From Salvia splendens (lineage: Eukaryota > Streptophyta > Magnoliopsida > Lamiales > Lamiaceae): a DNA stretch of 64,000 nucleotides. Below, piece by piece: positions 20,250 through 32,718 of the stretch (position 1 is the first letter of the stretch; every line of letters begins with the position of its first letter). The position numbers and the translations under genes are program-made. The notes beneath the pieces are model-generated. The model was given only the letters and a program-made list of their open reading frames with translations. It was not told the origin of the DNA and ran no database searches. The stretch lies in assembly GCF_004379255.2 (NCBI RefSeq), contig NC_056033.1:40326719-40390718 (forward strand). Reading direction: 5' to 3'.

Positions 20250-22531
20250 CTGCATGCAGGAAAAGGAGGTGTGAAATGGAAATTTTGACTGGAAATTTCA
20301 ATTTATGAATAGGGTTTGGTTTTAATTACTTATTCCATGAAATTTGAGATTTGGAATGGATTTTAGGGGACAATTCAGTGTAAGATAATTAGAGTCCAAC
20401 TTTAATTGTGCAAATTCAATTAAGTCCACAACATAAGTAGAATATTGAATTGGATTTAGGTCAATGTTTATAACTTCATGTGAGTTTTGTGATATTGCTT
20501 TCCTTTTCACATTTTCAACCTTAAAGGTTTCGACGTAATGGCCTACGTATTAAATAGTGATTCTGCTTGGTGCCCTTTATTTCATGGTGTTTGTCACACC
20601 GAATTATATATTTTTCAATTTAAATACATTTAATACTACATAAATAATTATATATGACAATTAATATGCATAAAAGTTTGTTCTTATCGACTGACGCAGT
20701 TGCTTGTTATACATATATTTTATTCAATTTAAATACATTTAATATAAATAATTATGTATGATAATATATATAAAAGTTTGTTCTTATCTACTTAGTGATT
20801 TGTTGATTAGGTGGTAGCTAGGTTGAACAATTAGCAAGGAGTAATTTTTATAGTGCTTGTTTAGGTGATGTATGATTTTTTGTTTTGTGCTTAGTCTTTT
20901 GTATATTGAAGACTTTTTTTACTCGCCCATTCCTTTTGGCCGGAACATTTCATTCATATTAAAAAAAATTCTCCCTTATCTACATGTTAAAAGCATAAGT
21001 ACTAATAGTACTTTTTTGATAATATAAAGGAGGAATGAATTATTGTGAAAATGGGATTTTTCTTTATTTAATTAAATAATGATTATTCTTCATGAATTCC
21101 TTTTTTATGGATAATATATTAAAAAAAGTATAGATCGCTTCTCAAACCTATGATTGATCGCTAACAAATGCACATGACACGCTTCCTTTCCTTGATACGA
21201 TGTCGTGTTATCAATCCAATATCCACACACATTGATGTTACAAACTTAATTAATTTTATGGAGTACTATGTTTTATATGTACATAACTGATACTCGCTAT
21301 TTTTGTTCTAAACAAGTAGTAGTAATTTGTTTAACAAATCAACCAACCAATCAATATTACACTGCCCTTATTAAAAAATCATGTTACACGGAATATTCCT
21401 AGATTATAACAAGAAACTTATAAAATATAGTATATCAAAGCGAATAATATCTTTCTTCTCGAGAAAACAAATGCAATAACACACACTACAATCTAGTCGA
21501 TTCGCATAATTAATCAAATCAACATTACAATAATATAATTAATAGTAGAAATGTAGAATAATAGGAAAAAAAACAGAAACCGAACCCTCTGTATAGTACT
21601 ATAAAATTAGAGGCAGTGAACTAGTTTAACTATCTCATCTCCACCCTCATGACTAACTTAATTCTAGATAAATCTTATTTTAACTTATTATATATATATT
21701 TCACTATTATCTTATCTAATGAACCAAACACCAACATATAAATATAATTAACTCATCCTTGTAACTCTTGCCCCTTCAGAAGCAACCGTGGTTCACTATT
21801 CTTCTAGAAAACCACACCTTTTTATTTTTGAGGAATTGATTTAAACCGCATATGAAAATTGTCGAATTGATTTAAATGGATAGTGACTATGACAATGGTA
21901 ATTTTCAGTTGATGATAAGTATTGATGTGCATTTGTTTAATTTCTAACTTTAATCAAATATGCATTCTTATTCAGTGAAAAAAATTGTTAATGGCTATGT
22001 AGCCATTAATTATTTTGCTATATTAATCAGATGTCTTTATTAGTTGTGAAAGTTCACACATCCCCTCCACCCCCAAATAAACTAAAGAACCAAAATGGAG
22101 TAAGATTTAAAGAGAAAATAAGATATAGAGTATATGTGAAATTAATAGTAAATGAAAGAAGAAGAATTAATGTAATTTAATTTGTTGAAGTATAGTTGAG
22201 AAATCACATGGTGAATGTGGAGTGTGGACCTACCTTACAATTCCATGATTAAACTTATCCATGACATCAATGTGACAGCGTTACTGTAGACAAACTTGGT
22301 TATATTCAAAACAATTTGTTTTAGCTAAATTCATGACATAATAACGTATTTTAATGTAGTTTTTAGTTATTATTTTATATATATAAAAGAGTCAATTGCA
22401 AATTACTATATTTCAAATTTTCAGTCATTTTGAAACTAAACACAACTTTAAATGCCCAATCTTTTGATTCATATGAAACTTTCGCATTTTATTTATTTTT
22501 TCAAAACTTTGTACGTAGTTGATATCTCTAA
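20250..22531. other. AT-rich intergenic DNA
   Basis: No gene supported. Two similar AT-rich phrases (ATTTAATA..AAATAATTATRTATGA, 20630 and 20735) and a MITE-like CCAAACACC near 21725 were noted. Confidence 0.55.
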
Positions 22532-22953
22532 CAACTTCTCCAAGGGAGAAGGTATATAGAAAATGCATATTATGTATTTACCTTCTTAAAAAGTGAAATA
22601 TATCATTTTAAAAAGTAACACATTTCAAAGGGAAAATGTATATATAAAGGTAAATTATTTTTTAAAAATAAAATAATAGTACAAAATGCATTAAAAAATA
22701 TAAAGTGTAATACATTCTCAAATATATTTCCCCTTGGAGAATGATTTTTCATAAAAAGAAGGCAAATACGATAATTATAATATTTTACCTCTCCATTGAT
22801 GGAGAGGTAAAGATACCTCTTCAAAATAGGAAAAATGTATAATACCTTCTCAAATACCTCTCCCCTTAGAGAATGATTTTTCATGAAAACAAATGTAAAT
22901 ATAGTAGTTATATTAGTTTACCTCTCCATTTATCTCTATCCTTGGAGATGCTC
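22532..22953. mobile_element. Harbinger-like MITE with internal duplication
   Basis: Right end CCTTGGAGATGCTC (to 22953) followed by TAA; left end CAACTTCTCCAAGGGAG at 22532 preceded by TAA (22529-22531). The ends are inverted repeats around TCTCCAAGG. Two similar ~95-bp units lie inside (about 22705-22800 and 22842-22935), each with CCTTGGAGAATGATTTTTCAT or a close variant and a TTTACCTCTCCAT tail. Non-coding. Confidence 0.65.
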
Positions 22954-23681
22954 TAACATCAAAACTTCAAATAGATTGAATATTTCGGTGTGCAAGTGGT
23001 GATTAGGGACTCCAATTACAAGAGATAAGATATGCCACAACTTCTCTTAGTTAATTATATCGCTAGCTAAATACTATAATTCGTTCTTTTGATATTTTTG
23101 CTATAAATATTAATTTGGCACCTTAACAATCTCTTTTTCAATGATAATCGGTGCATTATCTATACCTTTCAACATCAACAATAACCTAATTTTTTCGTAT
23201 GTCTGACTTTACAAATTTAATTTCCTAGATACCATTATTGTCTATGTGAGCAATTTGTGACCTAACTCTTGGCGATTCTCTTACTAAATATTTTGAAAAT
23301 TACTAAAATATTTTGTTGTAAAAACGTACTATTCAAATTTCAAACATACTAGTACTAAATTTGAAAACGATAAGAAATGGAATACCAATCCCGAATCAAA
23401 CACAAACATTTTTGCAACGAATATACGAAAAGACAAAAATATTTGAATTTACAATAAAGTGGAAAGATAATGATCCCAAAATGAAAAGGCAAAGGAAATG
23501 GCCAACTCCTCCACCTTAATTGCCTCAACTGATTACAAAATTAGCACAAAAATAAAATCTTTTTCTACAAACAACTCTGATTCTCGATTAAATTCCCCAT
23601 TTCCCTCAACCAGAAAGCAAAAATACTGACATAGTTGAAGACCACACAGAGGAAAAACCCCACCTTTACCCGCCGCTGCCG

Positions 23682-25271
23682 ATGGGCCAAACCGCCTCCT
23701 CCGCGAGGCCCAGATCCTCCGCCGCCATCCCACCGTTTCCACCCGAGCCGCCCCCCGAAAATCCCGACGATTCCACCGAAATCGATTACTCTCTGAGTCT
23801 CCCCGACGAATGCCTGGCGTGCATATTTCAATCCCTCTCCGCCGGCGACAGGAAGCGCGCGTCGGTGGTGTGCCGCCGCTGGCTCGCGGTGGAGGGGCAG
23901 AGCCGCCACCGCCTCTCGCTGAAGGCGGTGGCGGAGCTCTCCGACGCCATCCCTCGCCTCTTCGCCCGCTTCGATTCCGTCACGAAGCTCGCGCTCAAAT
24001 GCGACCGCAGATCCGTCAGCATCGGCGACGAGGCGCTGATTCTGATCTCGCAGAGGTGCAGGAACCTCACGAGGCTGAAGCTCCGCGCCTGCCGCGAGCT
24101 CACCGACGAGGGGATGTCGATTTTCGCCGCGAATTGCAGAAATCTGCAGAAATTCTCGTGCGGGTCTTCCAGTTTTGGGGCTAAAGGGATGAATGCGTTG
24201 ATCGAGAATTGCAGATTGCTCGAGGAGCTCTCGGTTAAGCGATTGCGAGGGATTACTGACACTGCTGCAGCTGAAGCAATTGGGCCTGGTAAAGCTGCTG
24301 ATTCTTTGAAAATTATTTGTTTGAAGAATCTTTACAATGGGCAGTGTTTTGGCCCTTTGATGATTGGGGCTAAGAATTTGAGAAGTTTGAAGCTTTTTAG
24401 ATGCTCTGGAGATTGGGATAAATTGTTAGAATTGATTGCTGATAGGGTTGATACTTTGATTGAGGTTCATCTAGAGAGGATTCAGGTTAGTGATTTAGGG
24501 CTTTCTGCCCTCTCTAAATGTGCTAATCTTGAGGTGCTGCATTTGGTGAAGACACCCGAATGCACAAACATAGGGCTTATGGCTGTCGCGAAGAAATGTA
24601 GGTTGCTTAGGAAGCTCCACATTGACGGATGGAAGACTAATAGGATAGATGATGATGGATTGATTGCTGTGGCTAATAACTGCCCTAATCTGCAAGAATT
24701 GGTCTTGATTGGTGTGAATCCGACAAGATTGAGCTTGGAGAAGCTGGCTACGAATTGTCAGAGTTTGGAGAGATTAGCCCTTTGTGGGAGTAAAACTGTT
24801 GGAGACACGGAGATATCGTGCATTGCTGCAAAATGCTTCGCACTGAAGAAGCTGTGCATCAAGAGCTGTCCGATGTCGGATCATGGCATGGAGGCGTTGG
24901 CAGGGGGGTGCCCTAATCTGGTGAAGGTGAAGGTGAAGAAGTGTAAGGGGGTGACGTCTGAGGGAGCGGATTGGTTGAGGGCGAACAGGGGTTCTCTTTC
25001 CGTGAATTTGTATGCTGTTGAGCCTGAACTGCCAGAGGCAAGCATTAGTGAGCAGGAAGTTGTTGATGCTGCTGATGTTGATGCTCCACTGGGTGGGAGA
25101 AGTGGAGACCCTAGCATTGCATCAAGCAGCAGCAGCAGCAGCAGCAACGGGAGGTTCATTTCGTTCAAGATGAGGCTAGGGTCTTTCTCAAGGAGAGGCT
25201 TGGTGATGTGCACATTCAAGAGGTGGCCGAGCTTTGGTGGTAGATTGAGGAGCAGCTTCGGAAGGGGCTGA
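23682..25271 (+). CDS. SKIP2/VFB-like: F-box/LRR protein, SKIP2/VFB family
   Basis: 529 residues, one exon. An N-terminal Pro/Ser-rich tail precedes an F-box at about residues 38-82 (SLPDECLACIFQSLSAGDRK ... VCRRWLAVEG). About a dozen leucine-rich repeats follow, of the cysteine-containing type (LTRLKLRACRELTDEGM, LKKLCIKSCPMSDHGMEAL, LVKVKVKKCKGVTSEGADWL). The C-terminal tail has a run of serines encoded by (AGC)n at 25124-25146. By family knowledge this is the VIER F-BOX/SKIP2 group, which binds SKP1-like adaptors and supplies substrate choice to an SCF ubiquitin ligase in cytosol and nucleus. Family members are usually intronless and 500-550 residues, as here. The start is supported by the conserved MGQ..SS opening. 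Which VFB paralogue it matches is not resolved. Confidence 0.93.
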   Translation: MGQTASSARPRSSAAIPPFPPEPPPENPDDSTEIDYSLSLPDECLACIFQSLSAGDRKRASVVCRRWLAVEGQSRHRLSLKAVAELSDAIPRLFARFDSVTKLALKCDRRSVSIGDEALILISQRCRNLTRLKLRACRELTDEGMSIFAANCRNLQKFSCGSSSFGAKGMNALIENCRLLEELSVKRLRGITDTAAAEAIGPGKAADSLKIICLKNLYNGQCFGPLMIGAKNLRSLKLFRCSGDWDKLLELIADRVDTLIEVHLERIQVSDLGLSALSKCANLEVLHLVKTPECTNIGLMAVAKKCRLLRKLHIDGWKTNRIDDDGLIAVANNCPNLQELVLIGVNPTRLSLEKLATNCQSLERLALCGSKTVGDTEISCIAAKCFALKKLCIKSCPMSDHGMEALAGGCPNLVKVKVKKCKGVTSEGADWLRANRGSLSVNLYAVEPELPEASISEQEVVDAADVDAPLGGRSGDPSIASSSSSSSSNGRFISFKMRLGSFSRRGLVMCTFKRWPSFGGRLRSSFGRG

Positions 25272-25646
25272 TGCCGGTAACTCCATGCGTTCGATTGTGT
25301 GACTGGTTATTTTCAAAGTTCATGGATTGATGTGTTTTTGAGAAGTATTAACAATGGCTCATTCGATTTGATTAGGGAAGGGGAAAAAGGCCTTTGCATT
25401 CCCTTACTGCATTTGACTTTAAGAACTTGGTGGTTGTTTATTTGCTATAGTTTTGGTTGTTGATTTGGTATGTTTTGTTTATGAAAACAAATTATGCACT
25501 TAGCCATATCTTGTTTGTTTAGGCTAAAGTATAATGGTTCGGAATATTTTGCGCCACGTGTCTGAGAGGTCTTAGGATTCAAATCTCATCGTTTCTCTAT
25601 GAATGAATGCCGACGAAAATGTAACATTACTATTTCTTTTATATTT

Positions 25647-25974
25647 GGGTTAATAGCCAATTAAATCACGAAGTTTGATCAAATTGTGGTCTGTCTCACG
25701 AAGTTTCAAATTGGAATATTAAATCACGAAGTTTCAATTTTTCTCAATTATTCCATCGATGTACAAAATGTTGTCTTTAAATTATATTCAAAATGATACG
25801 TTTTTAATTTTCATAAAACACGTCATTTTGAATACTTTAAAGAGTACATTTTGTATATATATATATTGGATAATTGAGAAAAATTGAAACTCCATGATTT
25901 AATATTCCAATTTTAAACTTCGTGAGCCCGACCAGAATTTGACCAAAATTCGTGATTTAATTGGCTATTAACCC
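25647..25974. mobile_element. MULE-type foldback MITE with 9-bp target duplication
   Basis: 328 bp starting GGGTTAATAGCCAATTAAAT and ending in its near-perfect inverse, ATTTAATTGGCTATTAACCC. The arms pair over about 100-150 bp, including TCACGAAGTTT and AAATTGAAACT words. The flanks carry TTTATATTT on both sides (25638-25646 and 25975-25983), a perfect 9-bp target duplication as Mutator-type elements make. It lies 376 bp after the stop codon of the F-box gene. Non-coding. Confidence 0.9.
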
Positions 25975-25983
25975 TTTATATTT

Positions 25984-27666
25984 TGGATATACTTCTATAG
26001 TATAATATCTCAACAAATTTTGTGTCGCCAAATCTAAACACATTGCAGAATGGGCATTAATCTCTTTTTATCTACTGACATTTTGCAGTTGCATGGCACA
26101 TAAAAATAATAAATGTAAACGATCAATATACGTACATGTACCACAATTTTCAAGACTATCATCTGTAGAAAGATTCATATTCAAAATATTAAATCAATAT
26201 ACATTAAAATATGAAATATCTTTGTAAAATTCTGCATCTCAAATATCAACAGGCTGTTGTTAACATGAAAAGTAAATAGAGTTAGTAAAGATTTAATTGA
26301 GTTTTCCCATTGTAGAGGCAATTAAAAAAGCTGCATATCAATCCTTTACGTTGCAACAGGCTACAAATTCTAAATTTGAATGAAAAAGTTGTACAGGTAT
26401 ATTTTAATTTTTCTCGAAAAATAAAAAAATTACCAGAAACACTAGACCTTGGAAATTACAAATTTCAAAGTGAATAAATAAGTAATCTAGAAACTTCTCT
26501 ATAGCAGATCATTCATGAAATGCAGTTTTCAAACAGTTAGAAATTAAAACGAAATATACCTTTAATTTTTTAACAGCACCTTTCCTCAGTAATCTCAGAA
26601 TCAATCTGAAGGCCTTTTTATCTAGGGTGAGAGTTTTCCTGCCAGCTTGTGTGCTTTCTCTTCGGACTTCTCCCTGCACGGCCCATATCTCTATGGCGAA
26701 CTTATAGAAGAAGGAGATGACCGTACAAACCTAAAATCAAAGGCTTTAGACATCTGGTATCATGAAGTCGCTTGCCAAGACGACATTGAAGGCTAGAAAA
26801 GAACAAAATGGTAGGAGTAATAATAATTGACAATAAATAAAACCAGCACCTTAGCTATTGATACATGATGGACTTCAGATTCTCTCCACCAGCTTTAGGG
26901 TAGCCGAGCGTATCTGCACACAAGGAAAAAGAACGAATGATGAAAATGACATATCCTCTTACGTATTTACCAATGAAACTGGATTACTAGGACTTGTTGA
27001 CCCTATTTCATGAAAACAAATTGCAAAAAGCATATTCTGTGTATGCAAGCATTATGCTGTAAGAAATCAAGTTCTTCCAACCAGGGATTGTCTAGAAAGT
27101 CATAAAGAACTCAAGCTTCATGCCACAGGCAAACGATGAGGATTGTCAAGTTGCATTTAAGGGTCAAACATGCAACAGTTTTTTTTTTTTTCTTTTCACC
27201 CAAACATGCAACAGTTAATTGTGGGCATTAGAGATACGGAAGAAATATAAGAGCATGTGTGTCAAGAAAAAGCGAAAGGATGGTGACATAGGAAGCTCTT
27301 AGATTATTATAACCTATGCATTGCGTTTCAATCATTAAACTCAAGTGAAAGTCTCTCGTCTCCTAATTTTATGTCAACTTCTGTAGTTTCTAAGCTATAC
27401 TATAAAGTAGAGTTCTAATTGATCAACCCCTTTTTGTTGCAAACAGACATCATTTGGACCCTACAAAAAAACAACTGGATGACAATAGCATGGATCAATA
27501 TACTCAACAAAATTTACAGATCAATTCATCTAAAAATTAAAACTAACAAAGAAAGAAAGGAAAAAACTTAATGTATCTTGATACCTCAATGACATTCATC
27601 CAGATATAGCTGACATGGTGTACGGATGACTCTGCCCCCACGAATCATTGAGATAGAAATCTCCAT
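25984..27666. other. Intergenic DNA, possibly 3' UTR of the PPR gene
   Basis: No coding region supported. 26560-26720 is less AT-rich than its surroundings and could be transcribed trailer sequence of the minus-strand PPR gene, but no exon is proven. A T-rich run occurs at 27180. Confidence 0.4.
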
Positions 27667-30222
27667 TCACCAATATCCTTTGCAGGAACAGGATCCATTC
27701 TTGAAATGGTGGAAACGGCTTGAGTCCCTGAGTATAACTTCGTGTTCAATTATTCTTGATATGTAACTGATGGCTGTGTGACAATCACCACAGACACGCA
27801 AGTTCTTCATAATCCTTATAGGCATCCCAGGGGTTGTAGTCAGAATGCCATAAGCAAGTGCCAATTTCTCACTGTGTTCAACTAGATTATCGCCTTTCTC
27901 CTCATCATCTACATCATGAAGCGCAAAGCTAGTCTCTGGAACATAGCCCATGATTTTAGCACGATAAATCAGATCATAAAGGAGATCATATATCTCTTTA
28001 GTCATTGGATGAGTTTTGTCCCCTACATAAAAGGTTGCTGTCCCGTTTCTTCCTTGTACCCAACTACAACCAGGCCTCTTCCTGATTCCTGCCCGTTTCA
28101 TCAACAGTCGAATCCTTGCAACATCCTTCCACTGCTTAGCACTGGCGTATATGTTTGAGAGAAGCGTGTACAAGCCATCCACTTCAAATTTTAACTCTAA
28201 TAACTGATTAACTGCATGTTCCCCAATTTCCACATTTCCATGAAGCCTGCAAGAACTAAGTAATGACACCCAAACAATCGGGTTTGCTTGCATCGGCATA
28301 TCCCTAATGAGCTTCATAGCATCATCCAGTCGGCCAGCACGGCCTAACAGATCAACCATGCAAGCATAGTGCTCAGCTTCAGGAACTACTCCAAAATCCT
28401 TCATGTGATTGAAGTAACTAATACCCTGGTCAACAATCCCAGAATGGCTACATGAATAAAGTAATACCACAAAAGTCACTCCATCAATTGGAAGACCGGT
28501 AGCCCTCATCTTCTCGAAAACTTGGACTGCCTCCTCACCACGACCATGCATTCCATATCCCGTCATAATGGATGTCCAAGAGACTGCATTTTTCTGGCTC
28601 ATATTATCAAACACAGCTCGAGCTGCATCAACATCACCAGATTTGACATACATATCTATCAGGCAATTCGAGATAAATATCATAGCGTCCCCATATCTAT
28701 TGCGGAGTGCATAGGCATGGATTTCCCTACCAAGCCTCAGTGCACCCACACGAGCACAGGCTACAAGTGCACAAGATATAGTGAAGCCATTTGGCATCAT
28801 TCTGCATCCCTCACTTAGCATTTCAGCAAAAAGCCCTAAGGCATCACCGGCTTCCCCATGTTGAGCATACCCTCCAATCAAGGCCGTCCAAGTCACCACA
28901 CTCCTATTTTTCATCTCAATAGAATCAAACAGGGCATGAGCCACTTTCAAGTTCTTGCACTTCGCATACATGTCAATCAAACCATTGATAACCATCATAT
29001 CATCCCCTGAGTCATTGCCCCCCAAATTTAATACCTGCTTAATCGCATAGCAGTGCGTCTCTTTACCAGGATTCGATGCACCTGACGCTGCACAGCCAGA
29101 TAAAACTGAGACGAGGGTAACAGCGTTTGGCTGTGATCCTGAGACAATCATCTGCTTGAATATATCAATAGCTTCGTTACCAAGACCTCTCTGTGCGTAT
29201 CCTGCAATCACAGCACTCCACGCCACCACATTCAATTCAATATTTTTCTCCCTCATTCTATCGAACAACCCTAAAGCATCCTCAAATTTCCCGATCTGAG
29301 AGTACCCTGTCACCAGCGCGTTCCAGGATACCACATCCTTGACCTCCATCCTTTCAAACAAATTCTTCGCATCATCTATTAGACCACACTTTGCATACAT
29401 ATCCATAAGAGCATTACCCACAAAGACATCATCGATCAAACCTCTCCTTACAGAGTAAGCATGAACCTCCGCCCCTCTCCTCTGCGATCTAAGAGAAGCA
29501 CAAGCAGGCAAAATATTCACCAAGCTAACTGCATCCGCCCGCAACGCTATATCACCTCTCGAAACCATCTCTTTAAACATCCGCAAAGCATTCCTACTGT
29601 CGCCAAACTGTACATACACAGATATAATCGAATTCCACGAGACTGTGTCGAACACGCCAGCCTCAAGCATTTCATCGAACAACTGGCGCGCTTTGTCAAA
29701 CGCGCCACAACGGCCATACATAGCAACCGCGGCGTTATCCACAAACACATTGCAGTTAGTGAAGCCAGAGACGAGCGCGAGCGCGTGGATAGACATCCCC
29801 GCTGCCAGCGACGTCAGGTCCCCGCACGATTTGAGAACATAAGGATATGTATGGCCGTCGGGCTTCCATAGGAGGCGCCGCATTTCATCAAACAGGTGGA
29901 GGACATCTCTGTGGTTTTGCAAGGATACGCTCCGCTTGATAAGGTTGTTCCAGTAGAAGACGAGGTAGCGAGAGGGCGGGGTGCGGCGGAGGATGGAGAG
30001 CACGTCGGAGTGCCTTCCATCGGAGAGGAAATCGGAGAGAAGTTGCGCGGTGGGGTTTGGATCTGAGGGGGAGGAGGGTGCTATGCTCTGCGGTTGGATG
30101 AGATCGTCCTCGGGTAAGGAGACGCAGCGATGAGCTGCCGTAGCAGAGAAGCGGAGTTTCGGAACAAGAGCGGCGGCGCGGTGGCGGCTGTGGTTTGGCA
30201 GGAAAATTGAAGAAAACAGCAT
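27667..30222 (-). CDS. DYW-class pentatricopeptide repeat protein (At5g16860-like)
   Basis: 851 residues, intronless, as usual for plant PPR genes. The N terminus (MLFSSIFLPNHSRHRAAALV) is basic and serine-rich, an organelle-targeting style. About fifteen P, L and S-type PPR units follow (for example VVSWNALVTGYSQIGKFEDA, VVAWSAVIAGYAQRGLGNEA), then the E/E+ region and a DYW deaminase domain with the HSEKLA zinc/active-site motif, the CGDCH zinc ligands and the end SRFHHFKNGSCSCKGYW. The C-terminal triplet is GYW instead of DYW. The family edits C to U in mitochondrial or chloroplast transcripts, with the PPR tract reading the target. Length and repeat order fit Arabidopsis At5g16860, from memory. 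Target transcript and organelle cannot be read from this sequence. Confidence 0.92.
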   Translation of the reverse strand: MLFSSIFLPNHSRHRAAALVPKLRFSATAAHRCVSLPEDDLIQPQSIAPSSPSDPNPTAQLLSDFLSDGRHSDVLSILRRTPPSRYLVFYWNNLIKRSVSLQNHRDVLHLFDEMRRLLWKPDGHTYPYVLKSCGDLTSLAAGMSIHALALVSGFTNCNVFVDNAAVAMYGRCGAFDKARQLFDEMLEAGVFDTVSWNSIISVYVQFGDSRNALRMFKEMVSRGDIALRADAVSLVNILPACASLRSQRRGAEVHAYSVRRGLIDDVFVGNALMDMYAKCGLIDDAKNLFERMEVKDVVSWNALVTGYSQIGKFEDALGLFDRMREKNIELNVVAWSAVIAGYAQRGLGNEAIDIFKQMIVSGSQPNAVTLVSVLSGCAASGASNPGKETHCYAIKQVLNLGGNDSGDDMMVINGLIDMYAKCKNLKVAHALFDSIEMKNRSVVTWTALIGGYAQHGEAGDALGLFAEMLSEGCRMMPNGFTISCALVACARVGALRLGREIHAYALRNRYGDAMIFISNCLIDMYVKSGDVDAARAVFDNMSQKNAVSWTSIMTGYGMHGRGEEAVQVFEKMRATGLPIDGVTFVVLLYSCSHSGIVDQGISYFNHMKDFGVVPEAEHYACMVDLLGRAGRLDDAMKLIRDMPMQANPIVWVSLLSSCRLHGNVEIGEHAVNQLLELKFEVDGLYTLLSNIYASAKQWKDVARIRLLMKRAGIRKRPGCSWVQGRNGTATFYVGDKTHPMTKEIYDLLYDLIYRAKIMGYVPETSFALHDVDDEEKGDNLVEHSEKLALAYGILTTTPGMPIRIMKNLRVCGDCHTAISYISRIIEHEVILRDSSRFHHFKNGSCSCKGYW

Positions 30223-31138
30223 TCCAATTAGCGGCGCCGGTGAAGTGTGAATTACATTTGCATTGTTTTAAATAAAAAATTGACAATGATGGTTAGTTAA
30301 ACTTAAAAAGGGTTATTAAAAAGTACTGCTATGTTTGATTTAAGAAATTATATAGATTTAAATATTCGTTTTCAATGGAAAATTTCAAAGATAATACCAT
30401 CATTGTCGTTTAGTTTTTATATGAAAAAATTAGTCATAATTTAATGATCTCGTGTCAATTTATTCTCAATAAGAGAATTCACAATTTTTAATATCCTGAA
30501 TTTTAATATACTACACATATCAAACTATTCAGTTTTGAAAGAAATCAGTTTCAAAATATATTACCCCGTCACAGTTAATATGTCATACGGAGTACTTATT
30601 AGGCGATATATAATTAATCTTAAAATCTGATAATTGGAGTATTAATGAAGAAATAAAAAATACTCTTGTACTAATAATGATGATTAATTTTTTTATTCAA
30701 AAAGAGGAACGTACTAACAGAAATGATATCAACGGAACACAATAAGTATATCTTTTTTCTTGTATTAGACAACCAAATGATGTCAGGGAAGAAGAGAAAG
30801 GAAGTTATCTTGGACGAATCGTCAAAATGTATGTCAATTTCAATTATACTGATGTGAATTAACTTGGTTGCGATTTCTATATTAACTAGGAATAGGTAGA
30901 CAAAGATGATCTTTTTATTGATACATTCAAATGAGTTTGTTGATATTTTATGTGTATTGGAAGAGTCAGTTCACTGATATATACATATATGTTGATATTT
31001 CCGTTATTATTTGATTACATCCCTTATATATCATGCATTACCCTCTTCTTGAGGTGATGGCTACGTGACGACTCCGATCAACTTGCCTGAAAACAGAGAG
31101 GCCTCTTAATTCAGACTAGTGGAGATGTTGATCATTCC
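30223..31138. other. Intergenic DNA between PPR and MPDU1-like genes
   Basis: AT-rich; contains the PPR gene's upstream region and the MPDU1-like gene's trailer. A 27-codon reading at about 30780 (MSGKKRKEVILDESS) is too short to call. Nothing else seen. Confidence 0.5.
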
Positions 31139-32718
31139 CTAGTCAGATTTCTTCTCTTTCATTGCAGCTGGTTTCTGGTACACAACTATCTGCGATAAGA
31201 TCGTAGCGTTCATGACAATGCTCTTCATCGAGCCCAGAACCACTGAAAAAGGGATGAAAAGGGAACTAGTTAAAGACAGATGCAAAATGTGTGGATTTAA
31301 TCGTTTGATGTTGAAACAAGAAATGATAACATAAACACTAGTTTGCGTCATAAATGGTAATCAGCAAAAACAATCGGAAAACGACTTGATAAAGAACGAG
31401 TGAGGTTGTATGGGTACCGCTCATTGGCGCCTTTTCCTGCATACTGGTAAAGACTCTCACTGCCAAGCATCAAAAGTTATAGTATAAGTCTACCAACTTT
31501 GTCAAATCTGCTATGTCAAAAACGACATCGAAATCAACTTACCCATAGATCCAGCAAAATTCATTAGCGATGTCAAAAGGCTAAGCTCCCCGGTGCTCTT
31601 ATTCTGCTCGATATAATGTTAACATAATAAGCATTTAAGTGGCAGCTCTACTTGCAGAGCAGCTCAAAGAACCAATAATATACCTTGAAATTTGCCCAAA
31701 TTTGTGGAACTCGAGCACAGAAGAAGATCACATGCTGACAAGCCTGTTACATTTGTTTGAAATGACTAACAACCGGAGTAGGATGAATACATGTAAAGAA
31801 ATTATCAGGAAAAACAAAACAGAGAGACAAAGGGGACTTACATATAGAGCTTCGAAAAGCATAGGATCGATTTTACCAGCCAACACCATTGGAGCTATTG
31901 CACAGTATCTGCTAATTGCTGAGGAGATCATATTTTCGAGCCAAAATAACAATTACATTAGCCAGAAAAATAAAATGCTAGTAGTATACATGATTATGCA
32001 TGTGGTAATTCGTGGAATGGAAATTTCAGTAGAGTGGAACACTGAAAGGATACAATAAGCCTCTGATCCATGTCTTAGTTCCCAGAGGATGAGAAAAGTA
32101 ATAGATGATTGCAACAAGAATTATAGCTGCAAAATAAAAGGGATGAATATAAGAATCTGTGTTCCAACAAGTAATAGATTTCTTGGTTTTGTTTTCATAT
32201 ACATTGAATCAATAAGAATGCAAGCTCTCCATAAGCTGAAAAGGGAAGGCCTTTGTGAAGACAGTATGCCAGAGCAATAGTGTAGCCAACAACATCAAGT
32301 TCAAAAGCCGCAACACTAAGCCCCTTCACACTACTGTTTTGTACAATTTTCATCATCTGAAAAGTAAAATCCACAAATTAACTTACACAGCGCCTAGGAT
32401 ATGTAGGTCAAATCAAACATTCAATTTCCATAAAAAAGCTTTATGAGAAACTCATCAACAAACTCATTAATTATCTGAATTTGTTCGACTGCATTACTCC
32501 CAAGGATGAATAATCTTAATTATAGGAAGGTAATGAACAACATTAATTGTAAAATTGGGATAATTATTTACTTGCGGGAGTTTAACGGTGGTGGAAGCGG
32601 CAACGAGGAAGTAACCCACTAACTTTGATATCAACGGAAGCAAACAATCACTTTCTGGAAATTCGCCGCTTTCCAAGGCGCAGGTAAAATCCATTCCGAG
32701 AAACTTCATCTCTACCAT
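31139..32718 (-). CDS. MPDU1-like: Mannose-P-dolichol utilization defect 1 (MPDU1) homologue
   Basis: Eight exons join to 708 nt, 235 residues: 32572-32718, 32203-32356, 32054-32126, 31842-31908, 31684-31743, 31543-31603, 31418-31459, 31139-31242. All junctions are GT-AG and keep phase. The protein is a small multi-span membrane protein with two PQ-loop repeats (VKLPQ then [33 protein letters not shown] then FAGSMVRVF). It opens [18 protein letters not shown] and ends KEKKSD, where KK at -4/-3 fits a dilysine ER-retrieval signal. By family knowledge it is needed in the ER for use of dolichol-linked mannose and glucose in N-glycan and GPI-anchor assembly. The usual plant length is about 235-240 residues, so the gene looks complete. 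Confidence 0.93.
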
